Below, piece after piece: positions 8,758 through 15,926 of a stretch of 35,162 nucleotides of DNA; positions within the stretch are counted from its first letter, which is position 1, and the number at the start of each line of letters is the position of its first letter. The stretch comes from a virus. The notes below the pieces were generated by a model. It saw only the letters and a program-made list of their open reading frames with translations. It ran no database searches and was not told the origin of the DNA. Location of the stretch: positions 1 to 35,162 of the IMG/VR virus record IMGVR_UViG_3300049737_000088. One strand, given 5' to 3'. A program made the position numbers and the translations under genes.

Positions 8758-10214
8758 CGACGGCCAACCTCTCTGGCCTCAACGTCAATGCCGTGGGCGA
8801 AAGACCAATTGCCATTGAGCAGCATCTTGACGCGCTGATATCTATCCGCCGCCCTAAACGGCACAAACCCGCTGGCGTTAGTTGTCCCGCCAACAGAAAA
8901 CGCGACTGTGTCTGTAGGGGTTCCGCGCAGGCCGACAAATAGCTCAACCGACCCATCCTCGTGATAAGGATATACGCGCGTCACAATACTGTGCTTGCCC
9001 ATACTAAGCGTGGCTTCGCCAGTAGTGATTGTCGCCTGAAGTGGATCGCCAGTAAATGTAAACAGTTTTTCACCAACCGCACCACCAAAGAAGAACTCGC
9101 CGCCTCTAAATAGCTGGCTGTCCAAGACAGTGCTTAGGCCGTCTAGCGTGGCTGATAGATTGTCTAAGTCCTCGACCGTGTAACCGGCGCTGAAGAACGG
9201 CGCGATAAAGTCGGCGTCCACGTTGCCAATAGACCAGCGGCCTAAAGCGTAGTTAAAGATCAACAGCCGATCTGGGCGGCCAGTCGTGCTGGCGACGCTA
9301 GTGTAAGACCAGACGGCAATCTGGTTAAGTGGGTCAACCGCCGCAGTCATCTTGTCTTTGTATGTTGAGTTAAAGTCCTTGGCAAAAAACTTATCTATCT
9401 TCTCATTGCCAATAGGTGTGGACTTTTGCCCATCGAACAAGTGGAAACCATTGTCAGAATAGTAAAACACGTTTGAGCCGTAGTTACACACAGAGCCGGG
9501 TATGCTACAGCCGCGCTGGCTTTCGACTTTATCAAACTGCCAGATTAGCGGCGGGCCTGTGTATGTGGCGCGGAATATAGCCTTCTCGCACAAAATTGTG
9601 CAAAATTCTCCGCCCACCATTCCAGTAATAGCGCCAGAATCGGGCAGAATCTGAAAATCGCTCTGGTCAACGCCGTTAGTCCAGCCCTCAATATCATTGA
9701 AGGCAGACCATCTAGCTTTATAGGGGACACGGTTTGACCCCTCGTCAATGTTAGCCGTCCAAATAAAGTCGCGCACAACAGCAAGAAAGTCAGCCTTTGG
9801 TGGTGAGCCGCCAAGATTAGAAAATGCAGTGTCCGTTCCTAACCGCCACTTTTGCAGTTCTTCGCCAATGCCGCCCGACGCAATGACGTACTCGCCAAAT
9901 TGCACAAACTTCCACTTCTCTGCGCCAGACAAATCATATGCCGGTGTTCCAGCCTTACTAACGTCATCAAGATTGTTTGTTGAAGCATTAAACGAATACA
10001 GCTTTGCGTCATCGCCAGCAAACAGCTTGACGTTTCCTGAGTTATCTTTTGCAGCGAAAATGCCTCGTATCGTGCCACTGGCGGCATTGCTAAAACTGAT
10101 AAACTGGTTTAGCGGGCGATAGCCGTTATAGGCCGGTATCACATTCTCTGCCGTGACGACGCCTGCGTTCATAAATGCTGGCTGGTCTGGCAGCCATTCG
10201 CCAAATTTTATCAT
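8754..10214 (-). CDS. Beta-propeller-like tail hub or stabilisation protein
   Basis: This 486-aa protein starts MIKFGEWLPDQPAFMNAG. It contains repeated short beta blades (IRGIFAAKDNSGNVKLFAGDD, WKFVQFGEYVIASGG, RDFIWTANID, NVFYYSDNGFHLFDGQ, LLIFNYALGRWSIGNVD). The pattern resembles phage tail accessory proteins of the P22 gp10 class, which plug the portal and hold the packaged DNA. That link is inferred from fold pattern and position. A longer frame opens at 10322, but the ATG at 10214 forms an ATGA overlap with the upstream stop and gives the usual N-terminus, so it was chosen. Confidence 0.65.
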   Translation of the reverse strand: MIKFGEWLPDQPAFMNAGVVTAENVIPAYNGYRPLNQFISFSNAASGTIRGIFAAKDNSGNVKLFAGDDAKLYSFNASTNNLDDVSKAGTPAYDLSGAEKWKFVQFGEYVIASGGIGEELQKWRLGTDTAFSNLGGSPPKADFLAVVRDFIWTANIDEGSNRVPYKARWSAFNDIEGWTNGVDQSDFQILPDSGAITGMVGGEFCTILCEKAIFRATYTGPPLIWQFDKVESQRGCSIPGSVCNYGSNVFYYSDNGFHLFDGQKSTPIGNEKIDKFFAKDFNSTYKDKMTAAVDPLNQIAVWSYTSVASTTGRPDRLLIFNYALGRWSIGNVDADFIAPFFSAGYTVEDLDNLSATLDGLSTVLDSQLFRGGEFFFGGAVGEKLFTFTGDPLQATITTGEATLSMGKHSIVTRVYPYHEDGSVELFVGLRGTPTDTVAFSVGGTTNASGFVPFRAADRYQRVKMLLNGNWSFAHGIDVEAREVGRR

Positions 10215-10927
10215 TGTCCTAACCAGTTCCCAGTTGCGCCTGTTGGGGCGGGTGACCAAATACTTGGAGCGCCTGCTGCCGCTGCCACCCAAGAAGGTGT
10301 GGTCGGAATAACCGCCGACCATTCCTCGCCGAGTATACTCATTTTTACGTCACCAGTCACCGCCACTTGCTGGTTGCCAGCGCCAGCAAAAATAGCCACC
10401 ACACTTGTCGCCTGCGTCACCGCTATGCTGGCGGTGCCTGCGCCTAGCGTTACAAAGTTTGAACTTGATGTTGCGCTTGCTGAGATGGACGCTGACGCAG
10501 CCATTGGGCGCACGCGATTAAAGCCAGAGGTAGCCGTGCCGACGGCACTCACCAAAGCCTCAAACGGCCTGACGCGGGCAAACGCGCTTGAAGCTGTATT
10601 GACGGCGGTCACGCTTGCTGCGGCTGGTCTTGTTCGCCCGACAGCGCCAGACGCCGTCACGGCGGCAGAAACGGATGCTGCAATGCCCTTCAGCTTTGAC
10701 GCTGACGCGGATGCGGAAGCCGAGGTGGCGGCGCTACCGGCCGCAACCTTTACCTCAAGACTTAGGGCGTCCAGCGTTCCGTAGTTCCAGCTATCCAGAT
10801 TGCCCCAGCCATCCATATGGTCTAGGGCAACAGCAGTCCAAGCGACCCTATCGCCAACCGTGTCAACGGTAAACGACAAGGCGTCTAGGGTGCCGGTAAT
10901 CCTGTCTAGTGGTGCAACGGTTGCCAT
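10211..10927 (-). CDS. Alanine/serine-rich tail protein with 20-residue repeats
   Basis: This is a 238-aa protein. The first about 70 residues are beta-rich (ITGTLDALSFTVDTVGDRVAW). Residues about 70-160 are a low-complexity Ala/Ser/Val block containing a tandem repeat of about 20 residues: GRTRPAAASVTAV, ARVRPFEALVSAV, NRVRPMAASASIS, each centred on R-x-RP. The C-terminus is compact and Trp-containing (EEWSAVIPTTPSWVAA). Repeats of this type occur in extended tail or fibre proteins. The function is inferred only from the neighbours. Confidence 0.6.
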   Translation of the reverse strand: MATVAPLDRITGTLDALSFTVDTVGDRVAWTAVALDHMDGWGNLDSWNYGTLDALSLEVKVAAGSAATSASASASASKLKGIAASVSAAVTASGAVGRTRPAAASVTAVNTASSAFARVRPFEALVSAVGTATSGFNRVRPMAASASISASATSSSNFVTLGAGTASIAVTQATSVVAIFAGAGNQQVAVTGDVKMSILGEEWSAVIPTTPSWVAAAAGAPSIWSPAPTGATGNWLGQ

Positions 10928-10937
10928 CTATCCGCCT

Positions 10938-11324
10938 CTAGGCTGCGGTGATGTCCATATCACCAATTGCGATTTTTAGGATGTCGCCTGTCTCGATGAG
11001 TTTGCTTGCAGTCAGTGCGCCGTGGATTAACAGGTTGCCTGAAGTCAAAGCATCAAAAACGCCAAAGTGGCTAACCGTACCCCAAGATCCGGTTGCAGCG
11101 TTAAACTCAACAGCCGCGTCGTTTGACGCGGTGCCAGAGGTGGCCGCACCGAAACTGATGCTTTCGCGGGCATAGTTACTGCCCGACAACTCAGTGCCGC
11201 TGTTGTCGTCGTTAAACGATCCAGTGGACAAACCAACATAGACAGTGGTCGGCATTGTATATGCGCCGGTTCCAAGGATGTGGTCGAGAATTTCGTTTTC
11301 AAGGTAGTCACTCATTGCAGACAT
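10938..11324 (-). CDS. Small virion protein of the tail/fibre type
   Basis: This 128-aa protein begins MSAMSDYLENEILDHILGTG. The consensus 'S.YLE..ILDH.LG...Y..PT.VYVGLSTG......GTE.SG..YAR' is a pattern I recognise from conserved phage structural proteins. The C-terminus is beta-rich (GNLLIHGALTASKLIETGDIL). A second in-frame ATG lies three codons in. The first start has a GGGGA-like ribosome site overlapping the upstream stop. It sits between the adaptor and the tail genes, so a tail-completion or fibre-base role is likely. Confidence 0.7.
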   Translation of the reverse strand: MSAMSDYLENEILDHILGTGAYTMPTTVYVGLSTGSFNDDNSGTELSGSNYARESISFGAATSGTASNDAAVEFNAATGSWGTVSHFGVFDALTSGNLLIHGALTASKLIETGDILKIAIGDMDITAA

Positions 11325-11327
11325 AAT

Positions 11328-11972
11328 TTAAGTCCCCGCTGCTTGCGATTGGCGTTGATAAATACTACTGATTTGAAGGCTACCAGTTCCGTAATGGGCG
11401 CGTTGATTATCAACCTTGATCTGTGCCAAAGCCTTGTCAAATCGAGCCATATACTGAGACGCCCTAGTCTCATCAAGAAGGTAAGCATAAGCCTCAGCGA
11501 GTGCGCCGTAAAGGTAGGCGTCGGGCGACCGGCTCAGGATTGTGTTTGTGAGGTTTGTCGCAGACAGCGCCTCAATTGAACCAATGTAGATAATTTCTAC
11601 TTGGTAGGTGGCGTCAGGCACCGGACGCAATTTCATCTCGTCGCCCACAATGCTGTAGCCCTTTGGCTTTCCGCCGCCCTCTGATGCGTATTGCTCGTCC
11701 AGCGCGACAGGGCTGTAGTATCTCAACACGGTCAGCGGTGCGGTGTTTAGCTTTATTTCGCGAACCTCACGCAGGTCAGTTGGCAGCGCAAGGTATTCAT
11801 TGCCCGACACAGTGTTTGCAGTTACTCGCTTTTCCTGACTGCGTGTCTCCAGCTCTCGGCTCATAGAGGCTTCAGCCAGAGCAATGAAATCAGGAATTTG
11901 TGCGGTCAGGTCAGAACGCGCCAGAAAATTGGCTATGGATGTCTGCAAATCTGTGTAAGTCGCAATTGCCAT
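11328..11972 (-). CDS. Head-tail adaptor protein (SU10 adaptor-like)
   Basis: This 214-aa protein starts MAIATYTDLQTSIANFLARS, followed by IPDFIALAEASMSRELETR, EYLALPTDLREVREI and YLYGALAEAYAYLLDE. This is the recognised layout of phage adaptor proteins (the P22 gp4/SU10 adaptor group): helical N-terminus, central beta insert, then a helical 'YGALAEAY.YL.DE.RA..Y...F..AL' bundle. Such proteins form the ring below the portal. The start overlaps the upstream stop (TAATG). The position after the capsid gene agrees with the role. Confidence 0.75.
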   Translation of the reverse strand: MAIATYTDLQTSIANFLARSDLTAQIPDFIALAEASMSRELETRSQEKRVTANTVSGNEYLALPTDLREVREIKLNTAPLTVLRYYSPVALDEQYASEGGGKPKGYSIVGDEMKLRPVPDATYQVEIIYIGSIEALSATNLTNTILSRSPDAYLYGALAEAYAYLLDETRASQYMARFDKALAQIKVDNQRAHYGTGSLQISSIYQRQSQAAGT

Positions 11973-12292
11973 TATATGTTACCGCCGCCTGTTCTAAAGT
12001 CTCGGTTCTCGCTATTATTCAGCCAAGCCTTCCACGCCTTTGGATTTTGGGCAGGCGGGCCTAGCGTCTCTAGCAGGTGATTATATACTACATTTGGTAT
12101 TTCCGCCACATGCTGTACATGTCGCTGCGTATTCACTGTTGCGTTGGCGCGGTAGTCGTTGTTCATCTGCTTATTCAGCTTAATTAGTCCGTCGAACCTC
12201 TGGGTCGTCTCAATGATGTCAGTGCCATCAGATTGCTGATTCATAATTACATCTTTGGCGGTGTGAGGGTCTGTGTATAAAACTCGCTTCAT
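11972..12292 (-). CDS. Conserved hypothetical protein between capsid and adaptor
   Basis: This 106-aa protein begins MKRVLYTDPHTAKDVIMNQQ and ends in KAWLNNSENRDFRTGGGNI. It is polar and probably helical, with Asn and Gln enriched and no membrane segment. A clear Shine-Dalgarno (AAGGGA) precedes the ATG. It is the first gene downstream of the capsid terminator-like hairpin. It could be a head-completion or decoration-type protein by position, but I recognise no domain. Confidence 0.6.
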   Translation of the reverse strand: MKRVLYTDPHTAKDVIMNQQSDGTDIIETTQRFDGLIKLNKQMNNDYRANATVNTQRHVQHVAEIPNVVYNHLLETLGPPAQNPKAWKAWLNNSENRDFRTGGGNI

Positions 12293-12311
12293 GATTTTCC
12301 CTTATGAAAGA

Positions 12312-12335
12312 GAGGGGGCAGTTGCCCGCCCCCTC
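12312..12335 (-). terminator. Terminator-like hairpin after the capsid gene
   Basis: A perfect 8-bp GC-rich stem (GAGGGGGC / GCCCCCTC) with an 8-nt loop lies just past the capsid stop codon. On the minus strand it is followed by a weak pyrimidine tract (TCTTTC). The plus side also has TTTT near it. A partial terminator or mRNA 3' stabiliser is common after major capsid genes and would raise capsid mRNA relative to the genes downstream. Confidence 0.7.
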
Positions 12336-12342
12336 AGTTTTA

Positions 12343-13503
12343 CTATGAACCGTTCAAGTCCATAATCATCGCGTGTGCCTTAGGTGCGGTCGGCTTCAAT
12401 GCCCACTCACAAAGCAGATGCGAAGTTTTTGCATCGCCGTCCTGAGACAGTTCCTGCTCAAGGAAGTTACGTCCGTTGAGTGTGCAGATTGACACAAAGT
12501 TTGGATCAATCAAGAACACCCGGTCGTTTCCAAGTAGCCGAGATGGAACAGCTTGCACAGTACCGAAGTCGGTCAGGAAAACACTGGTAGACCCGACGTA
12601 GCTGACTTCCTTGGCGGCAGTCATGTTCACGTCGTTGCTGACCAAGTTGCCAGTGGCACTGAGATCTGAAAAATTGGCACGGTTTGTGGCCGAGGCAACC
12701 ATTAGCTCAGGTGATCCGCCGTCTGTCCAAGCGTCCTGCATCCCATCTTCGATGAGTGCAAGTGTCAACGCCCGGTCGTCTCCGCCAGTGATCGCGTCAG
12801 TTCCGTCGCCTGTGGCGAAGGCACCGGCAGTCGCACCGACTGAGCCGTTTGTGAGCCAGCAAGTCAAAGAGGCTGACTTGCGTGGGTCTGAACCAGAACG
12901 TGCAACGTCTGTGTCACCGATTGCTTTTTCGATGTCTCTACGAAGCTCAAGTGCTTTTAACACCTTCTGATAATTATGTTCACGTTCCCTACCTGCTGAA
13001 TCAACAGCGTCGAGTGTGCCTGATGTTGCAAACACCTTCTTTGAGATTTGGTGGTAGTTACCAATCCGTGAAGTTGGTGTCGCCGCAGCAGTAGCTGTGG
13101 TTGCACCTTCGTTGTGGTAGTTAGTAGCAGACGCGGCGGTCAGCTCCTGAACTTGCCATTCGACGAAAATGCCGTTTGATGTCTCCTTCTTCACATTAGA
13201 GAAGATTGGAGTCTCCGCAGGGTCGCATTCTATCCCAGCCTTTCGGTGGGGGTGGACTATATCATCACTCCGAGTTGAAGTGCCGGACGCTCTAGCCTGT
13301 TATTAAGGGGGCTTTACCCCTCAGGTAGTCTCTGAACCTTCCGTCGGTGTACCGACGGCTTGGATGCTGATTGCCATAGCTTTCGCCTTAGGGTTCCAGC
13401 AGTTCATCCGGTTTAGACCGCACCTACCCTATCTAATGCGGTAAATGATGTCGGCGAGTTGCTCTTTCTCACCGACAGCGTTTGTGGTCGTAAAAACAGC
13501 CAT
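12343..13503 (-). CDS. Major capsid protein (DUF5309/SU10-like), split by a group I intron
   Basis: The gene is two exons on the minus strand: 13503-13436 (68 nt) and 13225-12343 (883 nt). Together they give 316 aa. Exon 1 starts MAVFTTTNAVGEKEQLADII with an AAGGA ribosome site. Exon 2 continues with DPAETPIFSNVKKETSNGIF and EWQVQELTAA. The join regenerates ...YRI-DPAETP..., the order I know from DUF5309-type capsids. Further family features are RIGNYHQISKKV, SGTLDAVDSAGREREHNYQK and a beta-rich C-terminus. Without splicing, translation stops at a TAG after 24 codons. A GTG-initiated 283-aa frame (start 13194) exists but lacks the conserved N-terminus. The upstream neighbour is the scaffold gene and a terminator-like hairpin follows. 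Confidence 0.9.
13226..13435 (-). ncRNA. Group I self-splicing intron in the capsid gene, no ORF
   Basis: The interruption carries the conserved group I core. The R element GGTTCAGAGACTA is at 13338-13326 and the S element GATATAGTCC at 13263-13254; their GACTA/TAGTC segments form P7. A P4-like pair GCTG/CAGC encloses a GAAA-capped P5 region, and a 7-bp hairpin at 13341-13358 fits P6. Exon ACCGCAT (13442-13436) pairs with the internal guide GTGCGGT (13423-13417), ending in the required U-G pair at the 5' splice site. The intron ends in G at 13226. The predicted junction CGCAT|CGACC gives Arg-Ile-Asp in frame. At about 210 nt it is close to the smallest known group I introns. The subgroup looks IA-like but was not folded by software. 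Confidence 0.93.
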
Positions 13504-13520
13504 TGTTTTGTTCCTTCGGG

Positions 13521-14546
13521 TTATCTACCCATTAAGAGTTGTACAGCAGCGTCGACCGTGCCAGCCTTTTCAAACTGTTCACGCGCCTTCCGCTTTGAAC
13601 GATTAGCAACTTCGCGCTTGGTTGCCGGTTGCCCTGCCTTGGCCATCTTCGGTGCTTGGCGAGTGCGCTTTTTGGTTGTGGGTTTCTTTTCCATTAGATT
13701 GTCCCACTTCCACGCTTTGTACAAAAGCTCAATCGCGCGTGCATCGCTCGCGGATGAGATTTCTTCCTCGCTAAACCCGACACGCTTCTGTGCGTACTTA
13801 ATGACTTCTTTCCGTTCAAACTCGCGGGTCTCGTCATTACGCCACTCAGGTATGCGCTCAAGCATTTCGACACGTTGATTAGTGAGGTGCTGCTTCAGGT
13901 GCGCCTCATGCTCTTGTGCCTGCTGTTGGGCAATCTTCTGACGCTCTGCCGCCACTTGCTGGACTTGCTTTTGTTGCTTGTCAAACTCGGTCTTGGCAAA
14001 GAAAATGTCGTCAGTCGAATAGCCCTCATTCTTCAAGGCTGCCCAGTCAGGTTCCTCAGTGAGGTTTGTCTGCTGGAGCTGGGTTTGAAGTAACTCAAGT
14101 TGCTGCGCGTAAGCGTCTCGGAGCTGTTTTGTTTCTGCTGCCTCAGCAGCAAATGCCTTGCGTTGCTCGGCCAGTTCCATAGATCGCTTAGTAAATGCCT
14201 CCTGACGCTGATAACCCTTGAGAGCTTCTTCAAGGTTAACTTCCACTTCCTTGCCATCCACCTTTACGGTGTATAGCGTCTCAGTGGGTTCCTCATCGAC
14301 TTCCTCATCGTCATCATCGTCGTCGTAGGCATCTTCGCCGTCATCAGCCTCATCATCATAATCCTCATCTTCGGGGGCGTCATGCGCCTGATCTTCGGAT
14401 GGGACTTGCGCCTCGGCTTCGGGCTGTTGAGGCTGATCTTCAGCCTCGTTTCGCTCATCTGTAACGGTGTCCTCAGTGGGAGTGTTCAGAAGGCTAATTG
14501 CGTCATTCATTGAAATGTTGTCGGTTCCGTTTGGAGTATCGACCAT
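13521..14546 (-). CDS. Capsid scaffolding protein
   Basis: This is a 341-aa protein. The N-terminal 100 residues are extremely acidic, with runs of Asp and Glu (EDYDDEADDGEDAYDDDDDD). A small domain follows (TLYTVKVDGKEVEVNLEEALKGYQR), then a Gln/Ala/Glu-rich coiled coil (residues about 125-215), and finally a basic C-terminus (KKPTTKKRTRQAPKMAKAG) suited to binding capsid subunits. This is the standard profile of phage scaffolds that guide procapsid assembly and then leave or are cleaved. It lies directly upstream of the capsid gene, 17 nt away. Confidence 0.85.
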   Translation of the reverse strand: MVDTPNGTDNISMNDAISLLNTPTEDTVTDERNEAEDQPQQPEAEAQVPSEDQAHDAPEDEDYDDEADDGEDAYDDDDDDEEVDEEPTETLYTVKVDGKEVEVNLEEALKGYQRQEAFTKRSMELAEQRKAFAAEAAETKQLRDAYAQQLELLQTQLQQTNLTEEPDWAALKNEGYSTDDIFFAKTEFDKQQKQVQQVAAERQKIAQQQAQEHEAHLKQHLTNQRVEMLERIPEWRNDETREFERKEVIKYAQKRVGFSEEEISSASDARAIELLYKAWKWDNLMEKKPTTKKRTRQAPKMAKAGQPATKREVANRSKRKAREQFEKAGTVDAAVQLLMGR

Positions 14547-14558
14547 AATTTTTCTACC

Positions 14559-14843
14559 TTATCTCTTGTTAAAAGTGGAACGCCTCTTGACTTCGTCAAT
14601 TTGCGATTGAGCCATCTTACCATCCGATATCACCGTTTGAAAATACCCCTTTAGGGCTTCAAGGTTCTGGCTCAATTGGTAAATTCGCTCACGGTCTTCG
14701 GCTTCACCTATGCCGCTTGACTTCCACGCTTGTATAAATTGTCGCTCTAAATAATCAAACGCCTCAGTTAATAACTCATTCCTAAGCAGTGCCTCAGCCT
14801 TCTCAGCCCTAAGCACCGCATCCCTCGCCTTGCCTTCGTTCAT
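14559..14843 (-). CDS. Conserved small helical phage protein
   Basis: This is a 94-aa, all-helical, charged protein (KARDAVLRAEKAEALLRNEL, LEALKGYFQTVISDGKMAQS). The pattern of a short coiled coil ending in 'L..LK..F......G..A' matches small phage head-operon proteins I have seen without assigned function. It sits between the scaffold and a Gly-rich protein in the head operon, so a role in assembly is possible. Confidence 0.65.
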   Translation of the reverse strand: MNEGKARDAVLRAEKAEALLRNELLTEAFDYLERQFIQAWKSSGIGEAEDRERIYQLSQNLEALKGYFQTVISDGKMAQSQIDEVKRRSTFNKR

Positions 14844-14850
14844 GTTTTAC

Positions 14851-15924
14851 CTAACTTAGTAACGTGTAACCTGTGGTCGGATATGGCTGGTCAAAATATT
14901 CTGGGCGGTACGCGCCACGCTGTCTGAACGCGAGGTTGGCATCCGCAAACTCTGACGGCGTGCCAAAGCCTGCGCCGTACTGCTGCTGAAACTCAGGCAA
15001 GCCAGTTGGTGCCTGATCCAGCAAACCCATCCGCGCGTATGCGTCACCGGGTTGCGCCATAACTCCGCCGCCGACAGTATCGGCTGCCTGATACCCTGTG
15101 TCTAGGCGGCAAGCCTGCATGTCCTCGTCGAACATATAGCCTGCATCGCATTGGCCGGTTTCTGGGTTTACTGGCTTTATCTCTGGCTCTGGGCCGCCGT
15201 CTCCGCCGCCTACGTTGTATCCTGTTAACTTATTACCTTCAATCGGCATACCTGTGTAAACGTCAAACCCAAACGGCCCCTTAGAAAATACACCTTGGAA
15301 AGCTCTGTCGCCGTAACCAGTATTGCCACCTCTTGGCACAGCCGCATTAAAAGCAGGTATTCCACCAGCCAAAACTTGATTTCTCATTCTGTTAAGTTGG
15401 CTTACACCGATTGCGCCAGCTAAACTCCCAACAAAACCGGGCAGTCCATAACCGGCTTGAGCGTTTGCAAGTCGGTCTGGAAATTGGTCAAAAAACATCT
15501 GGTTCTCAAAACCAGAGCCAGCATACTGGTCGCCCAAAAGCTGACCACCATAGCCGCCTGTTATTTGTGCCGCCAAAGCATCAGAGGCATCGCTACCAAA
15601 ATCAAAACCGCGACCCGACTCAATTTGTTCCTTTGTCGGGTCTGGAGTGCCGTAGTCTTTTTCGGCGGCTTTGCTGCTGGTGTTGTTTCCACCGTCATTG
15701 TCGTCTGTTGATGGGCCGGTGTCATCAGGCCCCATACTAAAATCGCCCGCGCCAGCCTCATCATCATCTGTAAAAAACGCAGGAATACCCATAGGGCCAG
15801 ATTTACCGGCACCGCCGTTGTCCATAAGCATCTGCGCTTCTTCGGGCGTGATGTAGGCCAATAAGTGGTCTTGGCCGCGAATTTTTGTGTTACGCGGCGG
15901 CATGATTTTGTTTAGCTTGGCCAT
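14851..15924 (-). CDS. Glycine/aspartate-rich hypothetical protein after portal
   Basis: This is a 357-aa protein. Residues about 15-45 include HLLAYITPEEAQMLMDNGG. This is followed by an acidic Gly/Asp low-complexity stretch (DDDEAGAGDFSMGPDD) and a hydrophobic helix around 155-185 (LPGFVGSLAGAIGVSQLNRM). Near residues 255-275 there is a two-Cys segment (ETGQCDAGYMFDEDMQACRL). The C-terminus is rich in Tyr, Gln and Pro. It starts 2 nt after the portal stop and uses a ribosome site inside the portal end. It is probably a virion or assembly protein, but the family was not identified. Confidence 0.6.
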   Translation of the reverse strand: MAKLNKIMPPRNTKIRGQDHLLAYITPEEAQMLMDNGGAGKSGPMGIPAFFTDDDEAGAGDFSMGPDDTGPSTDDNDGGNNTSSKAAEKDYGTPDPTKEQIESGRGFDFGSDASDALAAQITGGYGGQLLGDQYAGSGFENQMFFDQFPDRLANAQAGYGLPGFVGSLAGAIGVSQLNRMRNQVLAGGIPAFNAAVPRGGNTGYGDRAFQGVFSKGPFGFDVYTGMPIEGNKLTGYNVGGGDGGPEPEIKPVNPETGQCDAGYMFDEDMQACRLDTGYQAADTVGGGVMAQPGDAYARMGLLDQAPTGLPEFQQQYGAGFGTPSEFADANLAFRQRGAYRPEYFDQPYPTTGYTLLS

Positions 15925-15926
15925 CT

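Noticed and set aside
10299-10784. 161-aa plus-strand ORF opposite the Ala-rich tail gene
   Set aside because: It is antisense to a low-complexity repeat gene, has no ribosome site and is a compositional shadow.
12343-13194. Capsid gene read as a plain 283-aa GTG-started CDS
   Set aside because: It lacks the conserved N-terminus, which is present upstream across the intron. No ribosome site was recognised at the GTG.
13195-13520. Frameshifted or degraded capsid N-terminus (pseudogene)
   Set aside because: The interruption has group I core sequences and splice sites that restore the frame exactly. A random lesion would not do this.
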